Virus record (IMG/VR): IMGVR_UViG_3300050119_000104 | Coordinates: 53,460 to 117,459 of that record | Source of the DNA: a virus | Direction: 5' to 3' (one strand) | DNA length: 64,000 nucleotides | Shown: piece by piece, positions 39,813 through 46,885 of the stretch | Layout: every line of letters starts with the position of its first letter | How positions within the stretch are numbered: the stretch's first letter is position 1 | The notes under the pieces: generated by a model | What the model was told of the DNA's origin: nothing | Databases searched by the model: none | The model's input: only the letters and a program-made list of their open reading frames with translations | Translations under genes and position numbers: made by a program

Positions 39813-40905
39813 GCGGCCCTCCGGCTTTCGTCTCCACGACGCTGAGCACTCAGCGCGAGAATGTTCCGTGCGGCATTTGTGTCACGGTCATGGACCGCTC
39901 CGCATCCGCCGCACATCCATTCCCTTATTCCAAGCTCTGCGATACCTTTAGGGCCACAACGCGCACCGCACGTTGAACAGAGTTGGGAAGTCCATCGCTC
40001 ATCGGCCTCAATGTACGTCGCCCCGTGCCTGCTGGCCTTGTAGCGGAGCGCCGACCGGAACGAGGACCAAGAGGCGTCGAGCACGGATTTAGCCATCCGT
40101 GTTCGGGCCATCTGCGCCGCGTTCACATTGCCGACGACGATCAGGCGATTGTCCGCAGCGATGCGGGCCGTCGCCTTATGGATGTGATCTTTCCGGGCAT
40201 TCGCGATCTTGGCATGAATAGCCTTGGTGCGCTTGCGGTTACCGGCGCGCTGCGCCGTGGCAAGTGCCCGTTCGTATTGGCGGTAGTGGCGGAGCGCGGG
40301 GACCGAAGTGCCATCGCTGCACGCCGCAAGGGTTTTCAGCCCCAAATCAATGCCGATTTCGCCGTTGCCTATAGGCAAATCGGCAACATCGACGTGGAAG
40401 CACACGTACCAGCGTCCGCGTGCATCCTCGACGAACGCTCCACCTTTTGCGGTTGGCGGTAATGGCCGTCGCGCTTGCCAGAAATGGTAGACCTTGCCGA
40501 GATAGGTGATCGTGTTGGCTGATACCTGACGGCTCTGACCCTGAAACGGTATCCAGCCCAAAGCGCGCGATCCGCGCCAGCGCAATGAGCGCTTTGCCTT
40601 GTCGCGACTCCGCGCATACTGCTCGCACACCGAGCCGACCGTCTGCGCATGAATGCCCAAGTCCTTCGACGTGCCTTTGGTCATCCGTTGTAGGTCGAAA
40701 TGCGACGGCCATTTGCGCTTCGGCGACCCATCGCGGTAGCGCGCCTCGATGTCATGCTGTACCTCGTTGCAGTAATTCCAGACGACGTTGCACGCTTTCG
40801 CATGCCGCCGAAGGGTCTTTTTGGCGGAGCGGTCCTTGATGCGATAGCGGTAAGTCAAGATCATCTGGGTTTAGTACCTGTGGGTGTCAACCGGATAAGC
40901 ATGAA
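39768..40905 (-). mobile_element. TnpB element with terminal inverted repeats, copy 1
   Basis: 1138 bp. Ends are inverted repeats of about 24 bp: CGTGCTTATCCGGTTGACAC at 39768 and its complement ending ...CCGGATAAGCATG at 40905. Only tnpB lies inside. Flanking octamers differ (TCGGGATT and AACTCAAT), so no target duplication survives here. The copy at 62885 appears identical. The ends match those of the 241-bp units at 42355 and 48559. Confidence 0.88.
39809..40864 (-). CDS. tnpB: TnpB nuclease with altered RuvC-II site, copy 1
   Basis: 351 residues. Seen: RuvC-I Asp in EIGIDLGLKTLAACSDG (D173), zinc ribbon CSTCG...CGGCG, RuvC-III Asp in HDRDTNAARNIL (D328). The usual RuvC-II Glu is replaced: RLIVVGNVNAAQM has Gly245 where E is expected. 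A Glu in YIEADERWTSQ (E289) may compensate, as in the subgroup of TnpB with a rearranged RuvC-II site. The start overlaps the stop of an upstream truncated frame (ATGA), and the stop overlaps the start of the downstream gene (ATGA). Confidence 0.92.
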   Translation of the reverse strand: MILTYRYRIKDRSAKKTLRRHAKACNVVWNYCNEVQHDIEARYRDGSPKRKWPSHFDLQRMTKGTSKDLGIHAQTVGSVCEQYARSRDKAKRSLRWRGSRALGWIPFQGQSRQVSANTITYLGKVYHFWQARRPLPPTAKGGAFVEDARGRWYVCFHVDVADLPIGNGEIGIDLGLKTLAACSDGTSVPALRHYRQYERALATAQRAGNRKRTKAIHAKIANARKDHIHKATARIAADNRLIVVGNVNAAQMARTRMAKSVLDASWSSFRSALRYKASRHGATYIEADERWTSQLCSTCGARCGPKGIAELGIREWMCGGCGAVHDRDTNAARNILALSAQRRGDESRRAA

Positions 40906-40965
40906 CTCAATGAGCTTTTTGATCGGCTTGCGCCGGTGAAGCTCGCTAAGATTAGTCTTTGTCAT
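40861..40965 (-). pseudogene. Gene fragment cut by the TnpB element
   Basis: From ATG 40965 the frame reads MTKTNLSELHRRKPIKKLIEF and then enters the element's inverted repeat (MLIRLTPTGTKPR), stopping with TGA overlapping the tnpB ATG. The native continuation is missing. It could be the original 5' end of the gene at 39216 (separated by the insertion) or a separate gene lost by an adjacent deletion. Confidence 0.5.
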
Positions 40966-41161
40966 ATCCAACAGCCTCCCTATAATGGACACACGTTTCG
41001 TCCGGGGCCCCATGTACCTCTGCGCACGGGCAATCGAGACCCCAGCTACAATGAGCGCCGCGAGCCCCAGCTAGAAGCACGCGCGCAGCCTCAGCTTCGC
41101 GAACGCAAAGCGGGCACGGTTCGGTGCCTTTGGAAAAATCGTGATGGTGGCGGCAGCGCAC
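40952..41161 (-). CDS. Small Cys/His-rich protein
   Basis: 69 residues, GTG start just after the upstream stop. Seen: MRCRHHHDFSKGTEPCPLC...HCSWGLDCPCAEVH...CVHY, seven Cys and several His in CxxC-like pairs, so probably zinc-binding. Overlaps the next start by 14 bp. Function unknown. Confidence 0.5.
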   Translation of the reverse strand: MRCRHHHDFSKGTEPCPLCVREAEAARVLLAGARGAHCSWGLDCPCAEVHGAPDETCVHYREAVGYDKD

Positions 41162-41162
41162 G

Positions 41163-41294
41163 TCAGGTCTGTGCAGGCGGGAGCATCATTTGCTGGTCGA
41201 TGCGGCGTATGGCCTGAGCCACGCCGGTGCCGCGCGCAAACGCAGCCTCTCCCTCGGCGTATTTCTCTTTGCTGAATTCCAGAGGCTCAGTCAT
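41163..41294 (-). CDS. Small hypothetical protein
   Basis: 43 residues from ATG 41294 with AAAGGGAG upstream; a longer GTG-started frame from 41378 is possible but lacks a ribosome site. Seen: MTEPLEFSKEKYAEGEAAFARG then AQAIRRIDQQMM, one amphipathic helix pair. Function unknown. Confidence 0.45.
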   Translation of the reverse strand: MTEPLEFSKEKYAEGEAAFARGTGVAQAIRRIDQQMMLPPAQT

Positions 41295-41432
41295 TGGGGG
41301 CTCCCTTTCAAATCCGGGCCGGGCTTCCACCAGCATCATGGATGTACCACTTGCATCCTTCCTTTTCAGGCTAACCACACCTTTACGTCGCAGATGCGCG
41401 AAGCCATCCCGTAGCGGAGCTAGCGCAACCTG

Positions 41433-42278
41433 TCAATAGTCAGGTGACAAACCTAAGTCGTCCGAATTCAGACCCTGGGGCGCACTCACGTCAGCGGGCG
41501 TCGGGCAGCGCGCTCTTGTGGCGCGGATCACTTTGGTCTGCTTCTCGCCGCGATATTCAGAATGTTCTTTAACCGACGCGCGCAGCGTGAACGTTTCGCC
41601 AACTTCGGTTTTGAAAGCGGGCGACATGCAGACGATGGAATTCCCGGCGGCGTCGCGCATGGTCGAAACGTAGACCGTTTGCGCGCGGTCGTAGTAGCCG
41701 AAGCCAGCGCGCTCGAACGTCGAAACACGCTCGACCGTGACCGCGACTTCGATGCGCTTGCCGATCTCACCAACGTGGCCGCTACCGGCGACCGCGACGG
41801 CCCGAGCCTCGCACTTGTCACACGCGGAAATCAGCGTAGCCATCTGCTTTTCGGACAGGTTGCCGGTCCGCGCGACGGTTTCCATAACGCTCGCGATAAA
41901 CGGGTTCTGCTCCGAAAACTTGGCAGCGCGCTCGAACAGCGGACCATTGTCCCGCGTGACGACGGCCCAGCGCTCCGCGCGCTCGGCGGCAATTTTAGCG
42001 ACCTTCACGGCGAGCTTCTCGGCCTTCGCAGCGGCCTTTTTATCAGCGGTCGCGTTCAGCTTTGCGAGTTGCTCGGCGGTGTAGAGCTTATGGCAGACGA
42101 TGGAACCACGGCCGGAACCGCCGCACTGGAAGCAGGTCCAGCCGGTGAACTTCCAGACCTCAGAACCGCCCTGGCCGCCGCAGCGGCCGCAGGGGCTCTC
42201 CTTGGTGATCGAGGGCGCACCCTTGGCGTTGATTTGGGGTGTGCCGGTGAACAGGGGACCAGTTCGGGGCGCGGTCAT
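41433..42278 (-). CDS. DnaJ-type zinc-finger phage protein
   Basis: 281 residues, GGCGGAG before ATG. Seen: CGRCGGQGG...CFQCGGSGRG, a pair of CxxCxGxG motifs as in DnaJ zinc centres (30-60). A Lys/Ala/Glu coiled segment (70-105), a helical middle (KFSEQNPFIASVMETVARTG) and a C-terminal OB-like part with KTEVGETFTLRASVKEHSEYRGEKQTKVIRA follow. Common architecture in phage early regions, probably ssDNA or nucleotide related. The 241-bp element lies 77 bp upstream of the start. Confidence 0.65.
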   Translation of the reverse strand: MTAPRTGPLFTGTPQINAKGAPSITKESPCGRCGGQGGSEVWKFTGWTCFQCGGSGRGSIVCHKLYTAEQLAKLNATADKKAAAKAEKLAVKVAKIAAERAERWAVVTRDNGPLFERAAKFSEQNPFIASVMETVARTGNLSEKQMATLISACDKCEARAVAVAGSGHVGEIGKRIEVAVTVERVSTFERAGFGYYDRAQTVYVSTMRDAAGNSIVCMSPAFKTEVGETFTLRASVKEHSEYRGEKQTKVIRATRARCPTPADVSAPQGLNSDDLGLSPDY

Positions 42279-42354
42279 GGGTTTTTCTCCGCCCTCTACA
42301 TGGCACGGCTCGGGGGAGCCAGCCAGCGGAACCTTGGAAGGAGGTTAAGAGACC

Positions 42355-42595
42355 CATGCTTATCCGGTTGACGCCCAATGCTTGACAGCTACCTGGAATT
42401 TTGCTTTTCTCCGTTCCGACAATCGCCTCCGATTGATTGGGGGTATCTAAAGACCATGTTTCCGTCGTCTGTTCGCGCCGAAAGGTAGAACGGCGATGAA
42501 TAAGGTCCATTTCGGTGGATCGCGCAGAGTGCTCTGCGTCCTGTAGAGGAGAGCCGGGTTCGTGTCGCCCATTGGGCGTCAACCGGATAAGCACG
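42355..42595 (+). mobile_element. 241-bp non-coding TIR element (MITE-like), copy 1
   Basis: Bounded by inverted repeats (CATGCTTATCCGGTTGACGC at the left, ...CCGGATAAGCACG at the right) and flanked by a perfect 8-bp direct repeat AAGAGACC (42347-42354, 42596-42603). Contains no protein gene. Near the right end it carries the palindrome CGCAGAGTGCTCTGCG, related to one at the tnpB 3' end. About 98% identical to the copy at 48559, which is in the opposite orientation. Confidence 0.92.
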
Positions 42596-42615
42596 AAGAG
42601 ACCGTAAAGGGCTCG

Positions 42616-42747
42616 CTAGGGCTCAGTTTTCCGCTCCGGTGGGGCATCCATAGCCCAGGAGTGGAAAAACGCGCCAGCGGGCTTCCTCGTGGCTTTGTAG
42701 AGGGTTCTATTCTCCGCATCGGATCGCCATTCCCCCATTGAAGGCAT
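42616..42747 (-). CDS. Small hypothetical protein
   Basis: 43 residues from ATG 42747, AAGGG 8 bases upstream; a second in-frame ATG lies 9 bases on. Seen: GEWRSDAENRTLYKATRKPAGAFFHSWAMDAPPERK. Overlapping longer frames in other phases look non-coding. The 241-bp element inserted 20 bp after its stop. Confidence 0.5.
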   Translation of the reverse strand: MPSMGEWRSDAENRTLYKATRKPAGAFFHSWAMDAPPERKTEP

Positions 42748-42825
42748 CTTATCGCCCTTAAAGGTGCCCGAGCGGGGCACACGAGGGGGGCATATTCTTT
42801 GCAGCGGAGGTTGCTGAAGCTGTTT

Positions 42826-42954
42826 TTATGGGAAGGGCGCTAGGGCCGTTACCCTTTGGCGGTATTGCCGCGCAGAATAAGCAGGCGCTGCCATTGCGAT
42901 TCGATCAGGGCGTCGAATTCGACGAGGTTCCCGCATGTCGAGCGCACTAGCCAT
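42826..42954 (-). CDS. Doubtful small ORF
   Basis: 42 residues from ATG 42954, three bases after the stop of the gene before. Seen: Arg/Ala-rich (ALDMREPRRIRRPDRIAMAA). A competing frame in the same DNA reads TCGNLVEFDALIESQWQRLLILRG without a good start. One of the two is probably real; I cannot decide which. Confidence 0.3.
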   Translation of the reverse strand: MASALDMREPRRIRRPDRIAMAAPAYSARQYRQRVTALAPFP

Positions 42955-42957
42955 GCT

Positions 42958-43161
42958 TCACGCTCCTGCACGTTCGGCCGCTTCCATCCGACGGCTGAAC
43001 GCTTGCGCCTCGAATGCGCGAGCATGCGCCGAGTCATCAATGGGGTGGAATAGCCGCGTGTAGAAGTGCCGACCGTCCGTGGTCGTTATGAACACCTCTG
43101 AGAAGGGGCGATCTTCGCCCCGCCGCTCGATCCGCACCTCCGCGACTTCGGGTGCGCTCAC
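42958..43161 (-). CDS. Small hypothetical protein
   Basis: 67 residues, GTG start overlapping the gmhA-like stop (GTGA). Seen: EVRIERRGEDRPFSEVFITTTDGRHFYTRLFHPIDDS, a small beta sheet, then an Ala/Arg helix. Co-translated with the isomerase. Function unknown. Confidence 0.55.
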   Translation of the reverse strand: MSAPEVAEVRIERRGEDRPFSEVFITTTDGRHFYTRLFHPIDDSAHARAFEAQAFSRRMEAAERAGA

Positions 43162-43736
43162 GGCTTCCAGCCTGCTTCGATATCGATAGCCGCGTGTAAA
43201 ATAGCTAAGTGAGAGAGTTGAACGAAACCGTATTCGTATGACGGCGTGTAGAAATTCAGATCGCCCATCTTGCGCATTGGATTGTCGCGCTCGAAACCGG
43301 AGAACGTGGCAATGTCCATGCCCTGCGCTCGCGCGTATTCAATCGCGCGAATGATGTTCAGGGATTTGCCCGAGCACGACATCGCGATCAGAATATCGGG
43401 CTCATCGATGCCGAGCAATTCGAGTTGCTTGCTAAACATCGCCTCGACACCGAAGTCGTTGGCGTGCGAGGTGAGCGCGCACGAGTCGTTCAACGCGATG
43501 GCGGGCAAACGCGCCAACGAGAAATCGACGGCGAGATGACTGGCGGAAGCAGCGGCGCCGCCGTTACCGACCAGGATAATTCTACCGCCAGTGTGCAGCT
43601 TTTTGCGGAGATTGAAGACGCCCTGATCGAGTGTCAGCGTCCATCCATCCAGCGCCGGGTATCTCCGGTCTGTGACTTCCGTCAGCGTCGTCGCGAGATA
43701 CGCGGCGCTGATCCAATTTTGTGTGAAGTCGATCAT
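43158..43736 (-). CDS. SIS-domain sugar isomerase, GmhA-like
   Basis: 192 residues. Known: GmhA converts sedoheptulose 7-phosphate to heptose 7-phosphate for LPS heptose. Seen: GRIILVGNGGAAASASHLAVDFS, ALNDSCALTSHANDFGVEAMFSKQLELLG, ILIAMSCSGKSLNIIRAIEYAR, HLAILHAAIDIE, all in GmhA order and length. A 10-codon leader (MKKKNKQHHG) overlaps its start (ATGA). Links to the heptosyltransferase-like gene at 22716, although it is in the early block. Confidence 0.85.
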   Translation of the reverse strand: MIDFTQNWISAAYLATTLTEVTDRRYPALDGWTLTLDQGVFNLRKKLHTGGRIILVGNGGAAASASHLAVDFSLARLPAIALNDSCALTSHANDFGVEAMFSKQLELLGIDEPDILIAMSCSGKSLNIIRAIEYARAQGMDIATFSGFERDNPMRKMGDLNFYTPSYEYGFVQLSHLAILHAAIDIEAGWKP

Positions 43737-43919
43737 CCGTGGTGCTGCTTATTTTTCTTCTTCATAGGAGCATCCCGAGCGCGTGCAAGTAGGTTATAGC
43801 TGGGTACAACGAGGCAAAGGCCGACATTATGAGGAATTTTTAATGGTGCCGCTTCCCTTGTAACAAAGATGGCAAGTTGACCCGCTGAATCCTGGTGGAT
43901 GTGATCTCTAAACTACGCA

Positions 43920-44201
43920 TCATTGGAGTCGTCTCTGCGATCTTTCGCGGTGAGTGGGGGCAACATCTCCCGGCTGACATGAGACAACGAGCCAGTCGCC
44001 CGCGTCGGCCGGTACGAGACCGGGTGTGAATTTTAGTCCCTTGATGTAGCAGACACAGGAGAAAGCATGCAAGGGTTTGATGGTCCGGTCACCATACATA
44101 TCAAACATATTGGTGACCGGCAAAAGACTGCCGTCGAAAGTTACCGTCCAGCGGATATCTTTCGGTACGAAGTTCGGATCGTCCGAGCTAACGCTGACCA
44201 A
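43920..44201 (-). CDS. Hypothetical protein, possible
   Basis: 93 residues if started at TTG 44201, one base after the upstream stop. Seen: FVPKDIRWTVTFDGSLLPVTNMFDMYGDRTIKPLHAFSCVC, a balanced composition that looks coding. No ATG start and no clear ribosome site, so expression would rely on coupling. Confidence 0.4.
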   Translation of the reverse strand: MVSVSSDDPNFVPKDIRWTVTFDGSLLPVTNMFDMYGDRTIKPLHAFSCVCYIKGLKFTPGLVPADAGDWLVVSCQPGDVAPTHRERSQRRLQ

Positions 44202-44202
44202 G

Positions 44203-44913
44203 CTATTGCCTCAACTTGCACGAGGCATTCGTAAAATCGCGCGTTCCACCACCGACGTTTTGTCTCTCGACATAGCGCCATGTATTTTTGTCGGGATCGC
44301 GCATCACATCGCCGGTCAACTTGACTCCAGGGACGTTCGCCCGCGTACCTGACCACTCCCACTGATTGTCATTGATCTTTTTGAGAGCAACATTGTTGTA
44401 CATCTCGAAACGGTCCCACGTGATACCGCCACCGTCCGTTTCAGTGATGGACATATCGCCGTCTCCATCAGTCGAGAACTTGACCGCGAGCATGTTCGCG
44501 CCGTCGCGGCATGATAGGTCGTAGGCCCATTTTTTACTGTTGCTCGGCATCGAACGCACAATCGGGTGACTCAGATCGAGTGTGTTGGGAAAAACTCCCC
44601 AAGTTGGAGCCGACCACAAATCCGGAGTGATGCCACCCCCACTAACACCGCCGCCAGAACCGATGAACGGTTGCACTGTGCTAACTTGCCCAAACGACTG
44701 CGGTATATCCGCCCATGGGCCCCCACCTGCGCCACCGCCGCTGGATATGTTGTTCTTCACATTGATTTGGGCATTCAAAACCGCAGTCGCTGTTGCGGTC
44801 GCCGTGTTCTTATTGATATTGATATTCTTGTTCGTGTTCATGTTCTTCGGAGCGGCGCTTGCCACTGAGATCGTGACCAGGACTCCGATTAAGGCCAAAA
44901 GAATTCGCGTCAT
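44203..44913 (-). CDS. Secreted protein with Asn/Lys repeat N-terminus
   Basis: 236 residues. Seen: Sec signal peptide (ILLALIGVLVTISVASAA), then an NMNTNKNININKNTATATATAV repeat, a Gly-rich linker, and a C-terminal domain with DGDGDMSITETDGGGITWDRFEMYN...WEWSGTRANVPGVKLTGDVM, a small beta fold of about 100 residues. Likely periplasmic or extracellular. It follows a similar N/T/K-repeat exported protein 80 bp upstream. Function unknown. Confidence 0.65.
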   Translation of the reverse strand: MTRILLALIGVLVTISVASAAPKNMNTNKNININKNTATATATAVLNAQINVKNNISSGGGAGGGPWADIPQSFGQVSTVQPFIGSGGGVSGGGITPDLWSAPTWGVFPNTLDLSHPIVRSMPSNSKKWAYDLSCRDGANMLAVKFSTDGDGDMSITETDGGGITWDRFEMYNNVALKKINDNQWEWSGTRANVPGVKLTGDVMRDPDKNTWRYVERQNVGGGTRDFTNASCKLRQ

Positions 44914-44945
44914 GTTCGTTTACTCTCTATCTGTTTTGGTTTGTC

Positions 44946-44982
44946 AAAAGGTCGCGCCGCATCCAGGAAAAGATGCGGCGCG
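44946..44982 (-). terminator. Terminator between the two secreted-protein genes
   Basis: Perfect 11-bp stem CGCGCCGCATC/GATGCGGCGCG (44953-44963, 44972-44982). Read on the minus strand it is followed by ACCTTTTGAC. It ends the 76-residue gene's transcript. Confidence 0.8.
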
Positions 44983-44992
44983 TCCTTGACGT

Positions 44993-45223
44993 TTACTGGA
45001 AGTTGCCGACGTGAATGACGGCACCAATGAACGCAGCCGAGGACGAGGTGTCCACGTTCGTGTTCTTGTTGGTGGTCTTGTTCACGTTGGTGTTGGAATT
45101 GGTATTCTTCGAAGTCGTGGAAGCAGAAGCGCTGCTGCCACCCTTCGAGCCGCTCGACGGATGAGCGGTAGCGAGAGTCACGGACGCGAGAAGCGCGGCC
45201 GCTACAATCATGGACTTCTTCAT
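44993..45223 (-). CDS. Small secreted Asn/Thr/Ser-repeat protein
   Basis: 76 residues from ATG 45223 (AAAGGACAAT upstream). Seen: signal peptide MKKSMIVAAALLASVTLATA, then Ser/Gly run and NTNSNTNVNKTTNKNTNVDT repeats, ending in a hydrophobic AAFIGAVIHVGNFQ. The N-x-N pattern is like that of the neighbouring exported protein and of secreted repeat proteins in Rhizobiales. It has its own terminator, so it may be strongly expressed. Function unknown. Confidence 0.65.
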   Translation of the reverse strand: MKKSMIVAAALLASVTLATAHPSSGSKGGSSASASTTSKNTNSNTNVNKTTNKNTNVDTSSSAAFIGAVIHVGNFQ

Positions 45224-45330
45224 CGATTGTCCTTTCATGGACATTGCGCAGGTACAAATGTTTGCACGTGCATGAACCTCACCTAGCAATTCGAAATTTG
45301 AAGTCAAGCGATCTCTATGGTTACCGAAAA

Positions 45331-45624
45331 TTATTTGACTCGGGCTTTGCCATCAACAATTTTCATCTCTGATCGATGACGGCCAAGCTGGCGAGCGGCG
45401 CGATCCTTCGCGCGTTCCTGTGGCCCCATGCGCGAGCGCTCGACGCCGAGTGGCGTTAACTTTTCGGTACCGGCGTAGAGCACGCCTGAATTTTGTAGGT
45501 GTTGGATAGCTTCTGCACGCGCATTTGGAACGTTCTTCTTTTCCATGATGCCTGTGAGCCGGTCAACCATGCCAGCAGCCCATCGTCCGTGTTCGTCGCG
45601 AAGCTCGTTTGGATTAAACGGCAT
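45331..45624 (-). CDS. Small protein with RDEHGRW motif
   Basis: 97 residues from ATG 45624 (overlaps the upstream gene by 11 bp). Seen: MPFNPNELRDEHGRWAAG, the short N-terminal motif that is frequent in phage virion-associated proteins, then helices with KKNVPNARAEAIQHLQNSG and a basic end. Function unknown. Confidence 0.55.
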   Translation of the reverse strand: MPFNPNELRDEHGRWAAGMVDRLTGIMEKKNVPNARAEAIQHLQNSGVLYAGTEKLTPLGVERSRMGPQERAKDRAARQLGRHRSEMKIVDGKARVK

Positions 45625-45901
45625 CGGGATCACGCTCGCTAAAACGGGAACGACCAGCGATATCGTACGGGGATAAAGCACACCCGTCATCGTGACCGGC
45701 TTTTGACCCCTCGCACGTGCAATAATCTGGACCGCGACTCAGGTGCGGAAAATACTCAGCAGCGCGCAGGTGCTCGTGTTCAAGTCGGACGCCTTCCTCA
45801 AGTCCCGGAGGCTTAGGCACTCCCGGATTTTCAAGCATCCCAACCCATGTCCGCCACAGCGCGGCGTACCAAATATAGACCCCCATCATTGGTCGCTCCA
45901 C
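45614..45901 (-). CDS. Hypothetical early protein
   Basis: 95 residues. Seen: N-terminal aromatic helix (MMGVYIWYAALWRTWVGMLE), GLEEGVRLEHEHLRAAEYFP, and a CxC...C segment (YCTCEGSKAGHDDGC). Overlaps both neighbours by 11-16 bp. Function unknown. Confidence 0.55.
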   Translation of the reverse strand: MERPMMGVYIWYAALWRTWVGMLENPGVPKPPGLEEGVRLEHEHLRAAEYFPHLSRGPDYCTCEGSKAGHDDGCALSPYDIAGRSRFSERDPDAV

Positions 45902-46068
45902 TTACCTACAGCATCCACCAACATATTTGGCGGATTGATATCGTAACGACGCGACATATTTGGGGGCCGGTTCGGTCCGAGAATGACTAGAATATCTTCG
46001 CCGCCTATCGTGACCTCGGCATCTTGATCCAAGCCGCGTAGCCGAAGAACTACATCACGGATTTTCAT
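45886..46068 (-). CDS. Small hypothetical protein
   Basis: 60 residues, ATGA overlap with the gene before. Seen: KIRDVVLRLRGLDQDAEVTIGGEDILVILG, a compact alpha/beta fragment. The LxxLpxDaeV pattern is common in small phage proteins of unknown function. Confidence 0.55.
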   Translation of the reverse strand: MKIRDVVLRLRGLDQDAEVTIGGEDILVILGPNRPPNMSRRYDINPPNMLVDAVGKWSDQ

Positions 46069-46208
46069 TTGGCTCTCCGGGCAGCTTTCTTCGCAGCGCG
46101 TTTCGCGTCTGTCGCAGCGTTACGTCGGGCGGCACGATAGCTCGCCAGGGGGCGCGGCGTGCCCTGCTTCGGCGTGTAGCCAGGTATCGTTTTAATTTTG
46201 AGCGCCAT
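46065..46208 (-). CDS. Small basic protein
   Basis: 47 residues from ATG 46208; the frame upstream overlaps another gene. Seen: MALKIKTIPGYTPKQGTPRPL then an Arg/Ala/Lys helix (RRNAATDAKRAAKKAARRAK). Probably nucleic-acid binding by charge. Overlaps neighbours at both ends. Confidence 0.5.
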   Translation of the reverse strand: MALKIKTIPGYTPKQGTPRPLASYRAARRNAATDAKRAAKKAARRAK

Positions 46209-46629
46209 GCAAAGCTTGGTAGTGGTAGTTCCTGGTTTTGTCAATCGGCTTGGTAAGAGCTTCCTCTTTCGGCATCCCCTTGCGAATGCGAGCATGTATC
46301 GTGCTGGGCGAGACCCCGGCCGCTCGGGCACGTTGGTTTACTGTGTCGGTACCGCGTACCGCGCAATTGGACAACGGCCGCGCGATTGCATCCGCTATCG
46401 ATAGTCCTTTCTTGCGCACACGATCAACCGTGCGCTGAACAGGAACCCCCGCAGCGCGAGCTTGCCCTGCAATTGAGTCGAGCCCGCGCCGACGGAATTT
46501 CAGATCGGGCGGGGTTGAAAGTGTCTCAGGCCATGACCAGCCAGCGCGGCGGCGCGCACGCACAGTCCGTGGGTTCAGGCCGTTAGCGCGAGCGAACCCA
46601 GCCATGCTCTTGGGGTCGAAATTAGGCAT
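46192..46629 (-). CDS. DNA-binding protein with three HTH-like repeats
   Basis: 145 residues from ATG 46629. Seen: three related units, each helix-Gly-turn-helix then A/P: FARANGLNPRTVRARRRAGWSWPE, QARAAGVPVQRTVDRVRKKGLSIADA, QRARAAGVSPSTIHARIRKGMPKEEA. The axxxGvxxxTvxxRxxxGxxxxxA pattern is that of phage/HNH-associated helix-turn-helix repeats. Likely a sequence-specific DNA binder, perhaps a regulator of the early block; target unknown. Confidence 0.65.
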   Translation of the reverse strand: MPNFDPKSMAGFARANGLNPRTVRARRRAGWSWPETLSTPPDLKFRRRGLDSIAGQARAAGVPVQRTVDRVRKKGLSIADAIARPLSNCAVRGTDTVNQRARAAGVSPSTIHARIRKGMPKEEALTKPIDKTRNYHYQALHGAQN

Positions 46630-46885
46630 CTTGCTCGCTCTTATTATTATGCAGCGGCGGCGGCGGGAGCGGATGCCAATGCGTCGGCTTCGCATGAGGT
46701 TGATACTGCCCGGTCTGTTCACCAAATGCCAGGTCGATGAAATAAGCCCAATCAAACTGACCCCCGCCGACACCAGCACCAAATGGCCCAAGCAGCGATT
46801 CGCCGCGCTTCCCGCGCTCATAATCTTCGCGCTCCCAATCCGTTGAAAACCTTGGCTCGATCTTCTGAGGAATGCGCTTGGCCAT
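46622..46885 (-). CDS. Hypothetical early protein
   Basis: 87 residues. Seen: MAKRIPQKIEPRFSTDWEREDYERGKRG, a GPFGAGVGGGQFDWAYFIDLAFG middle and a Pro/His-rich tail (HAKPTHWHPLPPPPLH). Overlaps the HTH gene by 8 bp. Function unknown. Confidence 0.5.
   Translation of the reverse strand: MAKRIPQKIEPRFSTDWEREDYERGKRGESLLGPFGAGVGGGQFDWAYFIDLAFGEQTGQYQPHAKPTHWHPLPPPPLHNNKSEQDA

Noticed and set aside
39760-40913. 8-bp target duplication around tnpB copy 1
   Set aside because: The flanking octamers TCGGGATT and AACTCAAT differ; a later deletion may have removed one side.
42160-42594. Open frames running through the 241-bp elements (ending GVNRIS or starting VLIRLTPNG)
   Set aside because: They are readings of the mobile unit and its inverted repeats, not conserved genes; the same peptides appear wherever a copy lies.
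42579-42782. 67-codon minus-strand frame ending in SSCLSG
   Set aside because: Its end lies in the element and a better-starting 43-codon gene occupies the same DNA in another frame.
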